Shown: one piece after another, positions 8,534 to 18,373 of the stretch
How positions within the stretch are numbered: the stretch's first letter is position 1
How the letters are laid out: the number at the start of each line of letters is the position of its first letter
From: Candidatus Aerophobota bacterium
Lineage (GTDB): Bacteria; Aerophobota; Aerophobia; Aerophobales; Aerophobaceae
Assembly: GCA_030672545.1 (NCBI GenBank)
Contig: DAOVGF010000065.1
Location: forward strand, 1 to 33,278
DNA: 33,278 nucleotides
Direction of reading: 5' to 3'
Notes under the pieces: generated by a model
What the model was told of the DNA's origin: nothing
What the model saw: the letters and a program-made list of their open reading frames with translations, nothing else
Database searches by the model: none
Position numbers and translations under genes: made by a program

Positions 8534-9922
8534 GTGCTCAAAAATATTCGCTCTCTTCATTTTATCGGAATCGGGGGAGTAGGCATGAGTGCTCTGGCTG
8601 AAGTCCTTTTAAGCAAGGGTTATCAGATTACCGGCTCGGATTTAAGGGAAAATGAGTTAATCCATAAACTACGAACAAAAGGAGTTAAGATTTATCAAGG
8701 ACACAGTTCTGATCATATCCAGAAACCTGAGATAATAGTGGTCTCTTCGGCCGTAAAGGCAGATAATCCAGAGCTTACCGAGGCCTTGAGAAAAGAAATA
8801 CCCGTAATCTCTCGAGGCAAGCTACTTTCTTGGCTGGTAAATGATACCCAAAGTATCATAATTGCTGGAACCCACGGAAAAACTACTACTGCTTCTTTCA
8901 TTTCTCACTTACTAATAAAAGCAGAAGAGGATCCTACTATATTTCTTGGTGGTGAGCTAAATGAGATAAAAGCAACCGGCTTTTTAGGAAGAGGTAGGTG
9001 GACAGTAGTAGAAAGTGATGAGTCTGATGGCTCCTTTCTTTTTCTTCATCCCCAACTGGCTGTTCTTACCTCTCTGGAAAATGATCATCTTGACTATTAT
9101 GGATCAGAAGAAAAATTAAGAGAAGCTTTCAAGCAATTTATTCAAAATTTGAAAAAGGGGGGGACTTTAATTTTCAACAGCGATGATGTCGGTCTAAGAA
9201 AAGTCTGGGAAGAATCTTTTTCTTTACCTTCATTCCTAACCTACGGAATTGACTCAGTCTGCGACCTCAGGGCCGGTGATATAAAATACCGGGCCTTTTC
9301 CAGTTCTTTCCAGATTACCTACCGGGGCAAATCTCTCGGAAGAGTCACCTGTCCTTTGCCTGGTAGACATAACGTTTACAATTGTCTGGCCTCTTTGTTA
9401 GTAAGTTTAACCTTGGGACTAAATTTCCACCAGTTGAGAGACCACTTGTCCTCTTTCCAGGGAATAAAAAGAAGATTTCAAAAAGTAGGAGAAGTTTCAT
9501 CCATTATGATACTTGATGATTATGCCCACCATCCCACAGAAATTAGATCTGTTTTGCAAGCAGCCAAACTTCTAAAAAAGAGAATTATAGTTGTTTTTCA
9601 ACCACATCGTTACACTAGAACAAAACTTTTACTGCCCGCATTTACCAGAGCTTTTACCGATGTTGACCTACTGATCTTAACTAAGATTTATCCCGCCGGA
9701 GAGAGCCCTCAGCCAGGAATTAGTGGCCAACGGCTATTCGAAGAAATAAAAAGCAAAAAGGGAAACTCGGTTTACTTTTTTCCCACCCAGAAGGAAATTC
9801 TGGATTTTCTAAAAAAAGAAGTAACCGAAGAAGATCTTTTGATAACTCTGGGAGCAGGAGACATAAACAGTTTAGGAAAAAAGTTTCTTACTTGGAAAAG
9901 AGAATCAATACAAACTAAATAA
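8534..9922 (+). CDS. murC: UDP-N-acetylmuramate--L-alanine ligase MurC
   Basis: HFIGIGGVGMSALAEVLL, GTHGKTTTASFISHLL, DDYAHHPTEI; GTG start immediately after murG stop. Confidence 0.95.
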   Translation: MLKNIRSLHFIGIGGVGMSALAEVLLSKGYQITGSDLRENELIHKLRTKGVKIYQGHSSDHIQKPEIIVVSSAVKADNPELTEALRKEIPVISRGKLLSWLVNDTQSIIIAGTHGKTTTASFISHLLIKAEEDPTIFLGGELNEIKATGFLGRGRWTVVESDESDGSFLFLHPQLAVLTSLENDHLDYYGSEEKLREAFKQFIQNLKKGGTLIFNSDDVGLRKVWEESFSLPSFLTYGIDSVCDLRAGDIKYRAFSSSFQITYRGKSLGRVTCPLPGRHNVYNCLASLLVSLTLGLNFHQLRDHLSSFQGIKRRFQKVGEVSSIMILDDYAHHPTEIRSVLQAAKLLKKRIIVVFQPHRYTRTKLLLPAFTRAFTDVDLLILTKIYPAGESPQPGISGQRLFEEIKSKKGNSVYFFPTQKEILDFLKKEVTEEDLLITLGAGDINSLGKKFLTWKRESIQTK

Positions 9923-9957
9923 TGTTCAACCGGGGCAAAAATACAGTTGAGAATTAA

Positions 9958-10443
9958 CTAATTTTTGCTCTTCTCCTTAGGGAAACCTTCTGCCGTTGTC
10001 TTTTTCTTTAACTCAACCTGCAAAGGAATCTCCACCTCGGGATGTAGCTTTATGGAGATTTTTCGGATCCCGATCACCCGAAGTGGTTCATCCAGAGAAA
10101 TCTTTCGATGGTCTATTTCCAAATTAAATTTTCTCTTTATTTCCTCGGTGATATCTTGACTGGTAACGGAACCGAATACCTTCCCTTCCTCTCCTACCTC
10201 TCTTTCTGCAATTATCCGGACACCTTCCAACTTTTCAGCTATCCGTAGAGCTCTGGTCTTACTTTTTTTATCTTTCAGGAGAGCTGTTTTTTGGTGTTCC
10301 TTCAACTGTTTGATATTAGAAGGAGTGGCTCTTAGAGCTAATTCTTTCGGTAATAGGAAATTCCGGGCGTATCCATTACTAACCTGAACTAACTCATATT
10401 TCTTACCCAGGTTTTCTACCTCTTTCGTCAAAATAACTTTCAT
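9958..10443 (-). CDS. rplI: 50S ribosomal protein L9
   Basis: MKVILTKEVENLGKKYELVQVSNGYARNFLLPKELA. Confidence 0.95.
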   Translation of the reverse strand: MKVILTKEVENLGKKYELVQVSNGYARNFLLPKELALRATPSNIKQLKEHQKTALLKDKKSKTRALRIAEKLEGVRIIAEREVGEEGKVFGSVTSQDITEEIKRKFNLEIDHRKISLDEPLRVIGIRKISIKLHPEVEIPLQVELKKKTTAEGFPKEKSKN

Positions 10444-10465
10444 TCCTTTTTCTCCTTTCGGACGC

Positions 10466-10684
10466 CTACTTGTAAGGCAATAAAGCCATTTGTCGAGCTC
10501 TCTCTATAGCTCTGGAAAGTTCTCTTTGATGTTTGGCACAAACACCGGTTCTTCTTCTACTCTTAATCCGGGCCCGATTATCAATGTAACGCTTCAAAAT
10601 ATCTACATTTTTGTAATCCACAGATTTGGCCCGAAGTCGACAAAACTGACAAATCTTTTTTCTCCTAAAACTCTTAGGAAACAT
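10466..10684 (-). CDS. rpsR: 30S ribosomal protein S18 (zinc-binding type)
   Basis: Short basic protein with CQFC...GVCAKHQRELSRAIERARQMALLPY. Confidence 0.95.
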   Translation of the reverse strand: MFPKSFRRKKICQFCRLRAKSVDYKNVDILKRYIDNRARIKSRRRTGVCAKHQRELSRAIERARQMALLPYK

Positions 10685-10704
10685 GTTATTTATCCTCCAA
10701 ATGA

Positions 10705-11124
10705 TTAATTCTCTTCTTTAATTTCTTCTTCACTTAAAGGAACCCGGTTAATCTCGTTCTCTATGGGTTCCTCAATTACCTCTTCTGTCGGCTTTTTCTT
10801 CAAGCGCTGCAAGAATACTACCCTCCAGGCAACAACCTCACTTTTTATTCTTTTAATTCCATCACGATCTTCATAGGAACGCACTTGTAATCTTCCATCC
10901 ACCGCTACCTGACTCCCTTTGGTTAAATACTCGGAACACCTCTCCGCTTGTTTACGCCAGGTCACTATGGGTATAAAATCAGTTGCTCTTTCTCCCTCGG
11001 CACTCGTGTAGGGACGTGAAACTGCCACAGTAAAACTGCTCACTGGTATTCCACCAGGTGTATAGCGAAGTTCAGGCTCCTGGGTTAGATTGCCGATTAA
11101 GATCACCCTGTTCAGAGCTGCCAT
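10705..11124 (-). CDS. ssb: Single-stranded DNA-binding protein
   Basis: MAALNRVILIGNLTQEPELRYTPGGIPVSSFTVAVSR; position between rpsF and rpsR. Confidence 0.95.
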   Translation of the reverse strand: MAALNRVILIGNLTQEPELRYTPGGIPVSSFTVAVSRPYTSAEGERATDFIPIVTWRKQAERCSEYLTKGSQVAVDGRLQVRSYEDRDGIKRIKSEVVAWRVVFLQRLKKKPTEEVIEEPIENEINRVPLSEEEIKEEN

Positions 11125-11440
11125 TTTCCTCTCCTTTTTTTGGCTCAGAAGTAAAGAGCTTATCCTTTTTAATAATCATTAATCTGATAACTCCTTGAGA
11201 ATACATAAAATTGCGAAACTCCCCCATTACAGAAGGTTCGGCCTCAAAATTAAGTATCACGAAATAACCCTCTTTTTTCTTCTTCACCGCATAAGCTAAC
11301 CTCCTCAATCCTTCCTCATTCATGGTTTTTATCTCAACTGTTCTTTCATTCAAAAATTCTCTGATTTTCTTGCTTAATTCTTCCCTTCTTTTTTCGTCCC
11401 ACTCCGGTTTGAGGACAAAAGTTATCTCATAATAAGACAT
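11072..11440 (-). CDS. rpsF: 30S ribosomal protein S6
   Basis: MSYYEITFVLKPEWDEKRREEL...; internal ATG at 11440 with GGGAGTG upstream preferred over 11482. Confidence 0.92.
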   Translation of the reverse strand: MSYYEITFVLKPEWDEKRREELSKKIREFLNERTVEIKTMNEEGLRRLAYAVKKKKEGYFVILNFEAEPSVMGEFRNFMYSQGVIRLMIIKKDKLFTSEPKKGEENGSSEQGDLNRQSNPGA

Positions 11441-11481
11441 TGAACACTCCCTTTTATTGGCAGAATAAATGGAATCTATCA

Positions 11482-12573
11482 TTAGCTATGAAAACGAAAG
11501 TTTATCACGTCGCCATCTTTAACCCGATACTCTTTTCCCTCCATCAGTACTTTCCCAGTCTCGCGAACTTCCCTAATTGAATTTACCTCTCTCAGGTCTT
11601 CAAAGGAAATAACCTCCGCTTTAATAAAACCCTTTTCCATCTCGGAATGAACTTTCCCTGCTGCCTGAAGAGCAGTAGTTCCCTCTGGTATTAACCAGGC
11701 TCTTACCTCCTTTCCCCCAGTTACTGTAAAAAAGGTAATCAGTTTAAGTAACTTCTGAGCTACCTGCACCAATCGCCTTATTCCACTTTCCTTTATTTGA
11801 AGGACTTCCTTAAATTCGCTGGCTTCCTCTGGAGAAAGCTCAGCCAATTCCCACTCAAGTTGAGCACATATCTCCACCAACTCTAATTTATGCTCTCTAG
11901 CATATCTTCTTAATTCTTCAAGATGAATAGAAGGTGTCTCCAGATCGTCTTCGCTAATATTAGCCAACAGCACTGTCGGCTTCACCCTCAGCAAACCTTC
12001 TTCCCTCAAAAAGGCTTGCTCCTCATCCTTTAAATCCCCAACAGATAGTGTTTCTTCCTCCAAACAATGCTGAAATTTCGATAATAAGGTAATTTTCTCT
12101 TTAGCTTCTTTTTCCCCTGATTTTATTGCCTTCTGAAATTTTGTCAATCGCCGTTTTATTATTTCTAAATCTGAAAGAGCTAATTCGGTAGCGATAATCT
12201 CCACATCCCTCAATGGATTTAGCTTACCTTCAGGATGACTCACTTTTTCCGTCTTGAAACATCTAGTTACTTCCACTAAGGCCTGAGAAACCCGTATTCT
12301 ACTCAAAAACTCATTTCCCAGACCTTCTCCGCGATGGGCTCCCCGTACCAGTCCAGCTATATCCACAAACTCAATAGTCGCCGGGGTAACTTTCTCTGGA
12401 TTTATCATCCGGCCCAATTTTTCCAATCGGACATCCGGTACCAAAGCCATACCTACATTAGGCGAGACAGTACAAAAAGGAAAACTGGCTACCTGAGCCT
12501 TACCTTTGGTAAGAGCATTAAATAAAGTAGATTTCCCCGCATTAGGGAGCCCAATGATACCCATTGAATACAT
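11482..12573 (-). CDS. ychF: Ribosome-binding ATPase/GTPase YchF (OBG family)
   Basis: GIIGLPNAGKSTLFNALTKGKAQVASFPFCT, DIAGLVRGAHRGEGLGNEFLS, C-terminal TGS-like KEYRVKDGDVINFRF. Confidence 0.95.
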   Translation of the reverse strand: MYSMGIIGLPNAGKSTLFNALTKGKAQVASFPFCTVSPNVGMALVPDVRLEKLGRMINPEKVTPATIEFVDIAGLVRGAHRGEGLGNEFLSRIRVSQALVEVTRCFKTEKVSHPEGKLNPLRDVEIIATELALSDLEIIKRRLTKFQKAIKSGEKEAKEKITLLSKFQHCLEEETLSVGDLKDEEQAFLREEGLLRVKPTVLLANISEDDLETPSIHLEELRRYAREHKLELVEICAQLEWELAELSPEEASEFKEVLQIKESGIRRLVQVAQKLLKLITFFTVTGGKEVRAWLIPEGTTALQAAGKVHSEMEKGFIKAEVISFEDLREVNSIREVRETGKVLMEGKEYRVKDGDVINFRFHS

Positions 12574-12635
12574 AATTTCCGCTCTCTATGCTTTGTCTCT
12601 AACTAAGTGGTAAATTGATCCAAAATAACCGAATC

Positions 12636-13784
12636 TCAGGTATATGTTTCTTTAAGGTCCGCCCTCAAATTATCCAGCAACTCAAGATAACTTCGAAGAT
12701 CTTTTTCTTCAGCAGGAGCTCGAAGCCTTTTCAGTGCTCTTTCTTGGATTTGTCTTATTCGTTCCCGACTAACACCGTATTTCTTTCCAATTTCCCTTAA
12801 AGAACAACTATCATCTTCCTCTAAACCAAATCTCAATCTCAAAATCTCCAGTTCTCGTTTATCTCTAACCACCTTTCTTAGGAGATTATTCACTTCCCGT
12901 TTGAGTAGCTCAAGAGTAAACTCATAAGCAGGTGGAGGAATAGTTTTATTAGAAACAAAGTCGATCATAGAACTTTCTGTTTCTTCCCCCTGGGGAGAAT
13001 CAAAAGAAACCGTGTTCTGAGTCAATCCCAGAGTTTCCCTAATCTTTTTGGGAGATATATTGGCTTCCTTGGCAATCTCCTCAGGCGTAGGCTCCCTTTT
13101 TAATTCCTGCTCTAACTGGCGAGAAATCTGGGTTAACTTCTTTAAGAGATGAGCTATATGAACAGGCAAGCGGATAGTTCGAGATTGATCAGTAATCGCC
13201 CGGGAAAGAGACTGTCGGATCCACCAACTGGCATAAGTACTGAATCGCTTGCCCGATTCATAATCAAATTTATCTACCGCCCGGGAAAGACCGATATTAC
13301 CCTCCTGAATAAGATCTGAAAAAGAGACACCTCGGCCAATATATTTTTTGGCAAAGTTCACCACCAAACGCAGATTAGCCTGCATCAAATCTTTCCTGTA
13401 CCCCTCATAAACTAACTTTACCTGTTCTATTTCATTCAAGATCTCAGTCATAGTTCTTTTTTTCTCACCCCTAAGAGCACCAATGACTTCTGACCGGTAA
13501 TTCAGTAAAAAATCGCATAATGCCCGTATCTTATCCATATTACCTTCTATTTTTTGCAGAGTTTTAACATTGCCTCCTTTCTCCTCAAAAAACTTCAGTA
13601 ACGGAGAGTTAACCTCAAGAATCTTCCGGGTGTTTTTTACCAAATCAATTAGTTTGATACGAGCAGACTTTATCCTGATGGCTAATTGCCTTTCCTTCTC
13701 AGGGGTAAGCAAAGGGGTCTTTCCTATCCCTTCGAGATACTTATCCAGAAAAGCAAAGGAAGTTCGTTCCCGTATTTTTTGCAT
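12636..13784 (-). CDS. rpoD: RNA polymerase sigma-70 family factor, primary (RpoD/SigA)-like
   Basis: Region 2 SFSDLIQEGNIGLSRAVDKFDYESGKRFSTYASWWIRQSLSRAITDQSRTIRLPVH; region 4 SLREIGKKYGVSRERIRQIQERALKRLR. Confidence 0.85.
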   Translation of the reverse strand: MQKIRERTSFAFLDKYLEGIGKTPLLTPEKERQLAIRIKSARIKLIDLVKNTRKILEVNSPLLKFFEEKGGNVKTLQKIEGNMDKIRALCDFLLNYRSEVIGALRGEKKRTMTEILNEIEQVKLVYEGYRKDLMQANLRLVVNFAKKYIGRGVSFSDLIQEGNIGLSRAVDKFDYESGKRFSTYASWWIRQSLSRAITDQSRTIRLPVHIAHLLKKLTQISRQLEQELKREPTPEEIAKEANISPKKIRETLGLTQNTVSFDSPQGEETESSMIDFVSNKTIPPPAYEFTLELLKREVNNLLRKVVRDKRELEILRLRFGLEEDDSCSLREIGKKYGVSRERIRQIQERALKRLRAPAEEKDLRSYLELLDNLRADLKETYT

Positions 13785-13841
13785 TGTCTTACTCTCTCAC
13801 AAAATCACTCTTTGACAGAACCTCTTTAAATAGCCTCAATT

Positions 13842-13869
13842 GTTCTGGTTTCTAATTAGAAACCAGAAC
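13842..13869. repeat. Perfect 28-bp palindrome in the sigma-factor leader
   Basis: GTTCTGGTTTCTAA|TTAGAAACCAGAAC; flanked by 10-bp direct repeats AATAGCCTCA at 13829-13838 and 13883-13892. Confidence 0.9.
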
Positions 13870-13988
13870 CCCTAAAATATCGAATAGCCTCACTTTCTTT
13901 ATTTTCCCGCTTATAAATTCTGGGGAGGAATCGTTAACTTCCCGCACATTCCTAATTGTTTTAGCTTTGATGAAAGAAATACATTTCT

Positions 13989-14016
13989 ACTATAACAAAT
14001 ATCCAAAATAGGTCAA
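13989..14016 (-). promoter_or_regulatory. Predicted sigma-70 promoter for the sigma factor gene
   Basis: Minus strand TTGACC (14016-14011), 16-nt spacer, TATAGT (13994-13989). Confidence 0.55.
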
Positions 14017-14038
14017 CAATTCCCCCCGGTTTTTTTCC

Positions 14039-14067
14039 TTGACGGCCAAGGATAATTTTGTTAAAAT
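14039..14067 (+). promoter_or_regulatory. Predicted sigma-70 promoter for purH operon
   Basis: TTGACG (14039-14044), 17-nt spacer, TAAAAT (14062-14067), 70 nt upstream of purH. Confidence 0.6.
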
Positions 14068-14136
14068 ATTTACGTTAAAAATACTTGGATTCCTTAATGA
14101 AAATGGTAATCCAGAAAATAAAAGAGGTAAAGTCTG

Positions 14137-15699
14137 ATGCCCAAAATTAAGACGGCTCTAATTAGTGTTTTTGATAAAAAGGGAATAGTGGAGTTTGCCA
14201 CCGGCTTGAGAGATCTTAATATTGATATCCTCTCCACTGGTGGAACAGCTCGGATTATCCAACAGGCCGGTATCCCCGTAACTGATGTATCTGAGTATAC
14301 GGGGACTCCATCTATGTTGGGAGGAAGGGTCAAAACACTTCATCCTCGAATTCACGGGGCAATCCTGGCTCTGAGAAATGAGCCTTCCCACCTCGAGGAA
14401 GCCAAAAAATATAATTTGAAGCTGATAGATATGGTAGTGATTAATCTCTATCCATTTCCGGAAATAATGAAGAAAACAGAAATAAGTTTGAAAGAGGCTC
14501 TGGAGAACATTGACATTGGAGGCCCCACTATGCTGCGCTCAGCAGCCAAAAACTTTCGATATGTGGCTGCCGTTAGCCATCCCCGTCAGTATCTGTCTTT
14601 ACTGGAGGAACTAAAAAGCAGCCATGGTTTTCTCAGTGAAAAAACCTGCCAAAAACTCGCCCGGGAAACCTTTGAATGCACCAGCGCCTATGACAGCCTA
14701 ATTAGTCATTATCTGGAAAATCTTGATAAAGTGGAGTTTCCAGAAATCCTCAATTTAAGCTTTAAGAGAAGTACCTTGCTCAAATACGGCGAGAATCCTC
14801 ACCAAAAAGCAGCTCTCTATCAGGAATGGATAGCTGGGAAAAACGATTTACCCTCGGCTGAAAAACTTTCAGGAGGAGAAGTATCCTTTAATAATCTCCT
14901 GGATCTGGAAGCAGCTCTGAAAATAGTTAGGGAATTCTCTTCTCCGGCGGCAGTCATTATAAAACATAATAATCCTTGTGGAGCTGCCGTGGGAAATACC
15001 TTGGCTGAAGCCTTTAAGAAAGCTTATCAAGGTGATCCCATTTCCGCCTTTGGGAGTATTGCCGGATTTAACAAAACCGTTGATCCCGCTACTGCCAGAG
15101 CTATGTCCATCCCCAAAAGCTTCATTGAGGCAATTATTGCCCCTGGGTTTGAGAAAGACAGCCTGGAAATCATTCGGGAGGGACCAACTTGGGGAAAAAG
15201 AGTAATAATTATGCAAACCGGTCCTTTTACTCAAGAAATTACCAGGAAAAATATCAGAAGTATTCCCGGAGGACTTCTGGTTCAAGAAGAAGATCAAGAA
15301 GATAACATCCCTAAGAGTTTAAAGGTGGTCAGCCACCAAGAGCCATCAAAGGAAGAACTAAAAGATCTCTTATTTGCCTGGACCATTTGCAAACACGTAA
15401 AATCAAATGCCATTGTCCTAGTTAGGAATGGAGCGGTAGTGGGGGTAGGAGCTGGACAAATGAGTCGGGTAGATTCCACCCTGATTGCTTTGCGCAAAGC
15501 GGGAGAGCGACGAAAGAATTCTGTTCTGGCATCTGATGCCTTTTTCCCTTTCGCTGATGCCATTGAGGAAGCGGGAAAAGCCGGAGTATCAGCTATCATT
15601 CAACCCGGGGGATCTAAACGAGATGCGGAAGTCATTGAAGCAGTTAATCATCTGGGAATAGCTATGGTATTCACCGGCAAAAGACATTTCCGGCATTGA
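14137..15699 (+). CDS. purH: Bifunctional AICAR formyltransferase/IMP cyclohydrolase PurH
   Basis: ALISVFDKKGIVEFATGLRDLNIDILSTGGTARIIQQAGIPVTDVSEYTGTPSMLGGRVKTLHPRIHGAIL; C-terminus GIAMVFTGKRHFRH. Confidence 0.97.
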   Translation: MPKIKTALISVFDKKGIVEFATGLRDLNIDILSTGGTARIIQQAGIPVTDVSEYTGTPSMLGGRVKTLHPRIHGAILALRNEPSHLEEAKKYNLKLIDMVVINLYPFPEIMKKTEISLKEALENIDIGGPTMLRSAAKNFRYVAAVSHPRQYLSLLEELKSSHGFLSEKTCQKLARETFECTSAYDSLISHYLENLDKVEFPEILNLSFKRSTLLKYGENPHQKAALYQEWIAGKNDLPSAEKLSGGEVSFNNLLDLEAALKIVREFSSPAAVIIKHNNPCGAAVGNTLAEAFKKAYQGDPISAFGSIAGFNKTVDPATARAMSIPKSFIEAIIAPGFEKDSLEIIREGPTWGKRVIIMQTGPFTQEITRKNIRSIPGGLLVQEEDQEDNIPKSLKVVSHQEPSKEELKDLLFAWTICKHVKSNAIVLVRNGAVVGVGAGQMSRVDSTLIALRKAGERRKNSVLASDAFFPFADAIEEAGKAGVSAIIQPGGSKRDAEVIEAVNHLGIAMVFTGKRHFRH

Positions 15700-15761
15700 G
15701 TTCCACCAAGCTCTCTATTCAGGTAGATTATTCGAAAAAGAGAGAGTTAAAAGGAAGTTAT

Positions 15762-17012
15762 ATGAATGAATCATTGAAAAATTCAGATCCTAAAATCTAT
15801 GAAATTCTTAAAAAAGAAATTGGTCGCCAGCGGAATTCTCTCATGCTTATCCCCTCAGAAAACTATGCCAGCCGTGCTGTTCTGGAGACTCAGGCTTCAG
15901 TATTTACCAATAAATATGCTGAAGGATATTCAAATAAACGATATTATCAAGGTTGTCAGTATGTTGAGGAGATCGAAGAATTAGCCATCAGGAGAGCCAA
16001 GCAGTTATTTAAGGCCGAACACGTAAATGTGCAAGCTCATTCTGGAACCCAGGCTAACATTGCTGTATACCACGCTTTCTTGAAGCCGGGGGATACCATT
16101 CTTTCTTTAAGCTTGCCCCAGGGAGGTCACTTATCCCACGGAAAGAAGGGAACCCTACCTTATTCCTACTACCGAATTGTCCATTACGGCCTGAGTCAGG
16201 AATCAGAAAGATTTGACTATCAGGAAATTGCCCGATTAGCTCATCAGTACCACCCTCGGCTAATTGTAGTGGGTACCAGTGCTTATCCTCGGGCTATTGA
16301 TTTTCATCCCTGGAAGGAGATTGCCCAAGAAGTGGGAGCCTACCTGATGGTAGACGCAGCCCATATAATCGGCCTGATAGCCGCTGGATGGCATCCGGAT
16401 CCTGTTCCCTTGGCTGATGTAGTTACCGCCACTACCCAGAAAACTCTCAGAGGACCTCGAGGGGGTTTTATTATATGCTCACAAAAGTATGCTTCTCGAA
16501 TAGATAAAGCCGTATTTCCGGGAACACAGGGTGGACCGTTTGTCCATATAATTGCTGCTAAAGCTGTTTGTTTTGGAGAAGCAAGCCAACCGGAGTTTAA
16601 AAAATACCAACATCAAATTATCCTCAATGCTCAGGCTTTAGCCAAATGTCTTAATAAAGAGGGTTTTCGCTTAATTACCGGGGGCACCGATAATCACTTA
16701 CTTTTAATAGATCTTTCGGATAAAGGTCTTACTGGCCAAGAAGCAGCCCTTATTCTGGAGCAAGCTGGAATAGTGGTCAATAAAAACTGTATTCCCTTTG
16801 AGCACCAAGGACCATCGATTACCTCGGGTATTAGAATGGGGACACCTGCTCTCACTTCACGGGGAATGAAGGAGTCTCAGATGAACATAATCGGCCAATG
16901 GATTACCCAATTATTAACCAACCCTGAAGATAAGCACCTTCCAGCAAAAATTCTCCAGAAAGTCCATCAACTATGTCAAGAATTCCCTATTTATCAAGAC
17001 AGCGAGTGTTAA
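15762..17012 (+). CDS. glyA: Serine hydroxymethyltransferase
   Basis: RNSLMLIPSENYASRAVLETQASVFTNKYAEGYSNKRYYQGC; TTQKTLRGPRGGFI. Start moved to ATG at 15762 (AAAGGAAG upstream). Confidence 0.96.
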   Translation: MNESLKNSDPKIYEILKKEIGRQRNSLMLIPSENYASRAVLETQASVFTNKYAEGYSNKRYYQGCQYVEEIEELAIRRAKQLFKAEHVNVQAHSGTQANIAVYHAFLKPGDTILSLSLPQGGHLSHGKKGTLPYSYYRIVHYGLSQESERFDYQEIARLAHQYHPRLIVVGTSAYPRAIDFHPWKEIAQEVGAYLMVDAAHIIGLIAAGWHPDPVPLADVVTATTQKTLRGPRGGFIICSQKYASRIDKAVFPGTQGGPFVHIIAAKAVCFGEASQPEFKKYQHQIILNAQALAKCLNKEGFRLITGGTDNHLLLIDLSDKGLTGQEAALILEQAGIVVNKNCIPFEHQGPSITSGIRMGTPALTSRGMKESQMNIIGQWITQLLTNPEDKHLPAKILQKVHQLCQEFPIYQDSEC

Positions 17013-18362
17013 ATGTTTTCCTTTAAAGAAGCCTTGGATTATCTAAACTCGTTGGTTAATTATGAAAAATGTCCTATTTTATCCTACGACTCCAGATTAC
17101 TAAAGCCACAAAGAGTAAGCAAGCTTTTCGATTTACTGGGAAATCCTCACCAGGGTATTAAGGTCATCCACATCGCCGGAACCAAGGGAAAGGGTTCTAC
17201 AGCGGTGATGATTACATCAATTCTGGAGAGTAACGGCTTTGAGGTTGGCTTATTTACCTCCCCCCACCTGGTCAATCCTCGCGAAAGAATCAGAATCGGG
17301 GAGGAATTGATTAAGGAGGAGGAGCTTGCTTGGTTCCTGTTTAAAATAAAGTCCAGACTGGAGAGTTCTGAGGGAAAGACTTTACTTCCCCCAACTTTTT
17401 TTGAGATTTATACGGCTCTGGCCTTTCTTTATTTTCGCTATTACCAGGTAAACTTTGCCGTTATGGAAGTGGGAATGGGGGGACGATTGGATGCCACCAA
17501 TATCTCCCATTCTCTGATTGGGGTAATTACCCAGATCAGTCTGGATCATACTCGGGAGCTGGGAAACAGTCTTGTTTCTATTGCCCGGGAAAAAGCCGGC
17601 ATTATCAAGAACAAAACTCCGGTGATAAGTGCCCCTCAGAAGAAATCTGTTTCAATGGTGATAAGAAAAATCTGCCAGGAAAAAAAAGCCCATTTGATAG
17701 AGGTTGGCAAGGATATTCAATTTGAGGCGGGAAAAATGAACAAAAAGGGCCAGATTTTCACAATAAAAGGTCTTAGAGGAGTATATCCAGATCTTTTTGT
17801 TCCTCTCCTGGGATCTCATCAAATTATTAACGCCGCTACCGCCATAGGAACGATAGAAACTCTCCAAGAAATGGGCTTTTCTATTTCCCGAGATTCTATC
17901 TTTAACGGATTAAGGAAAGTTGAATGGCCGGGCCGGGTTCAGTTTTTCGATACCGCTCCCCCCATCATTATTGATTCTGCTCATAACGGAGCTTCGGCAA
18001 ATGCTTTGGCTAAATGCTTAAGAGAACTTTTTTCTGGAGAGGCAATCACCATTATCTTAGGAGTACTCAAGCACAAAAATGTCCAAGCTATAGCCAGACC
18101 GCTATTCCCTTTAGCCCGTAGAATCATTATTACCAGCGTTAATAGTCCTCGAAGCTTACCGGGCAAGGAATTATTTTCTATAATAAGAGAATACCGAGAA
18201 GATAAATTGATAGTGGAAAAAAATTTGGTTTTTGCCTTAAGACGGGCTCGGTCCCTGGCTGGGAAAGATAACCTAATTTGCATTACTGGATCAGTTTACT
18301 TAGCCGGCGAAGCTCTACAGTTGATTAGCCCAGAATTCAGAGCTTTGGCTTTAAAAGAATAA
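17013..18362 (+). CDS. folC: Folylpolyglutamate synthase/dihydrofolate synthase
   Basis: VIHIAGTKGKGSTAVMITSILESNGFEVGLFTSPHLVNPRERI; VMEVGMGGRLDATN. Confidence 0.94.
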   Translation: MFSFKEALDYLNSLVNYEKCPILSYDSRLLKPQRVSKLFDLLGNPHQGIKVIHIAGTKGKGSTAVMITSILESNGFEVGLFTSPHLVNPRERIRIGEELIKEEELAWFLFKIKSRLESSEGKTLLPPTFFEIYTALAFLYFRYYQVNFAVMEVGMGGRLDATNISHSLIGVITQISLDHTRELGNSLVSIAREKAGIIKNKTPVISAPQKKSVSMVIRKICQEKKAHLIEVGKDIQFEAGKMNKKGQIFTIKGLRGVYPDLFVPLLGSHQIINAATAIGTIETLQEMGFSISRDSIFNGLRKVEWPGRVQFFDTAPPIIIDSAHNGASANALAKCLRELFSGEAITIILGVLKHKNVQAIARPLFPLARRIIITSVNSPRSLPGKELFSIIREYREDKLIVEKNLVFALRRARSLAGKDNLICITGSVYLAGEALQLISPEFRALALKE

Positions 18363-18373
18363 AGGAGGAAAAC

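Noticed and set aside
14869-15297. 142-aa minus-strand ORF opposite purH
   Set aside because: Fully antisense to a clearly recognisable purH; composition looks like a shadow ORF.
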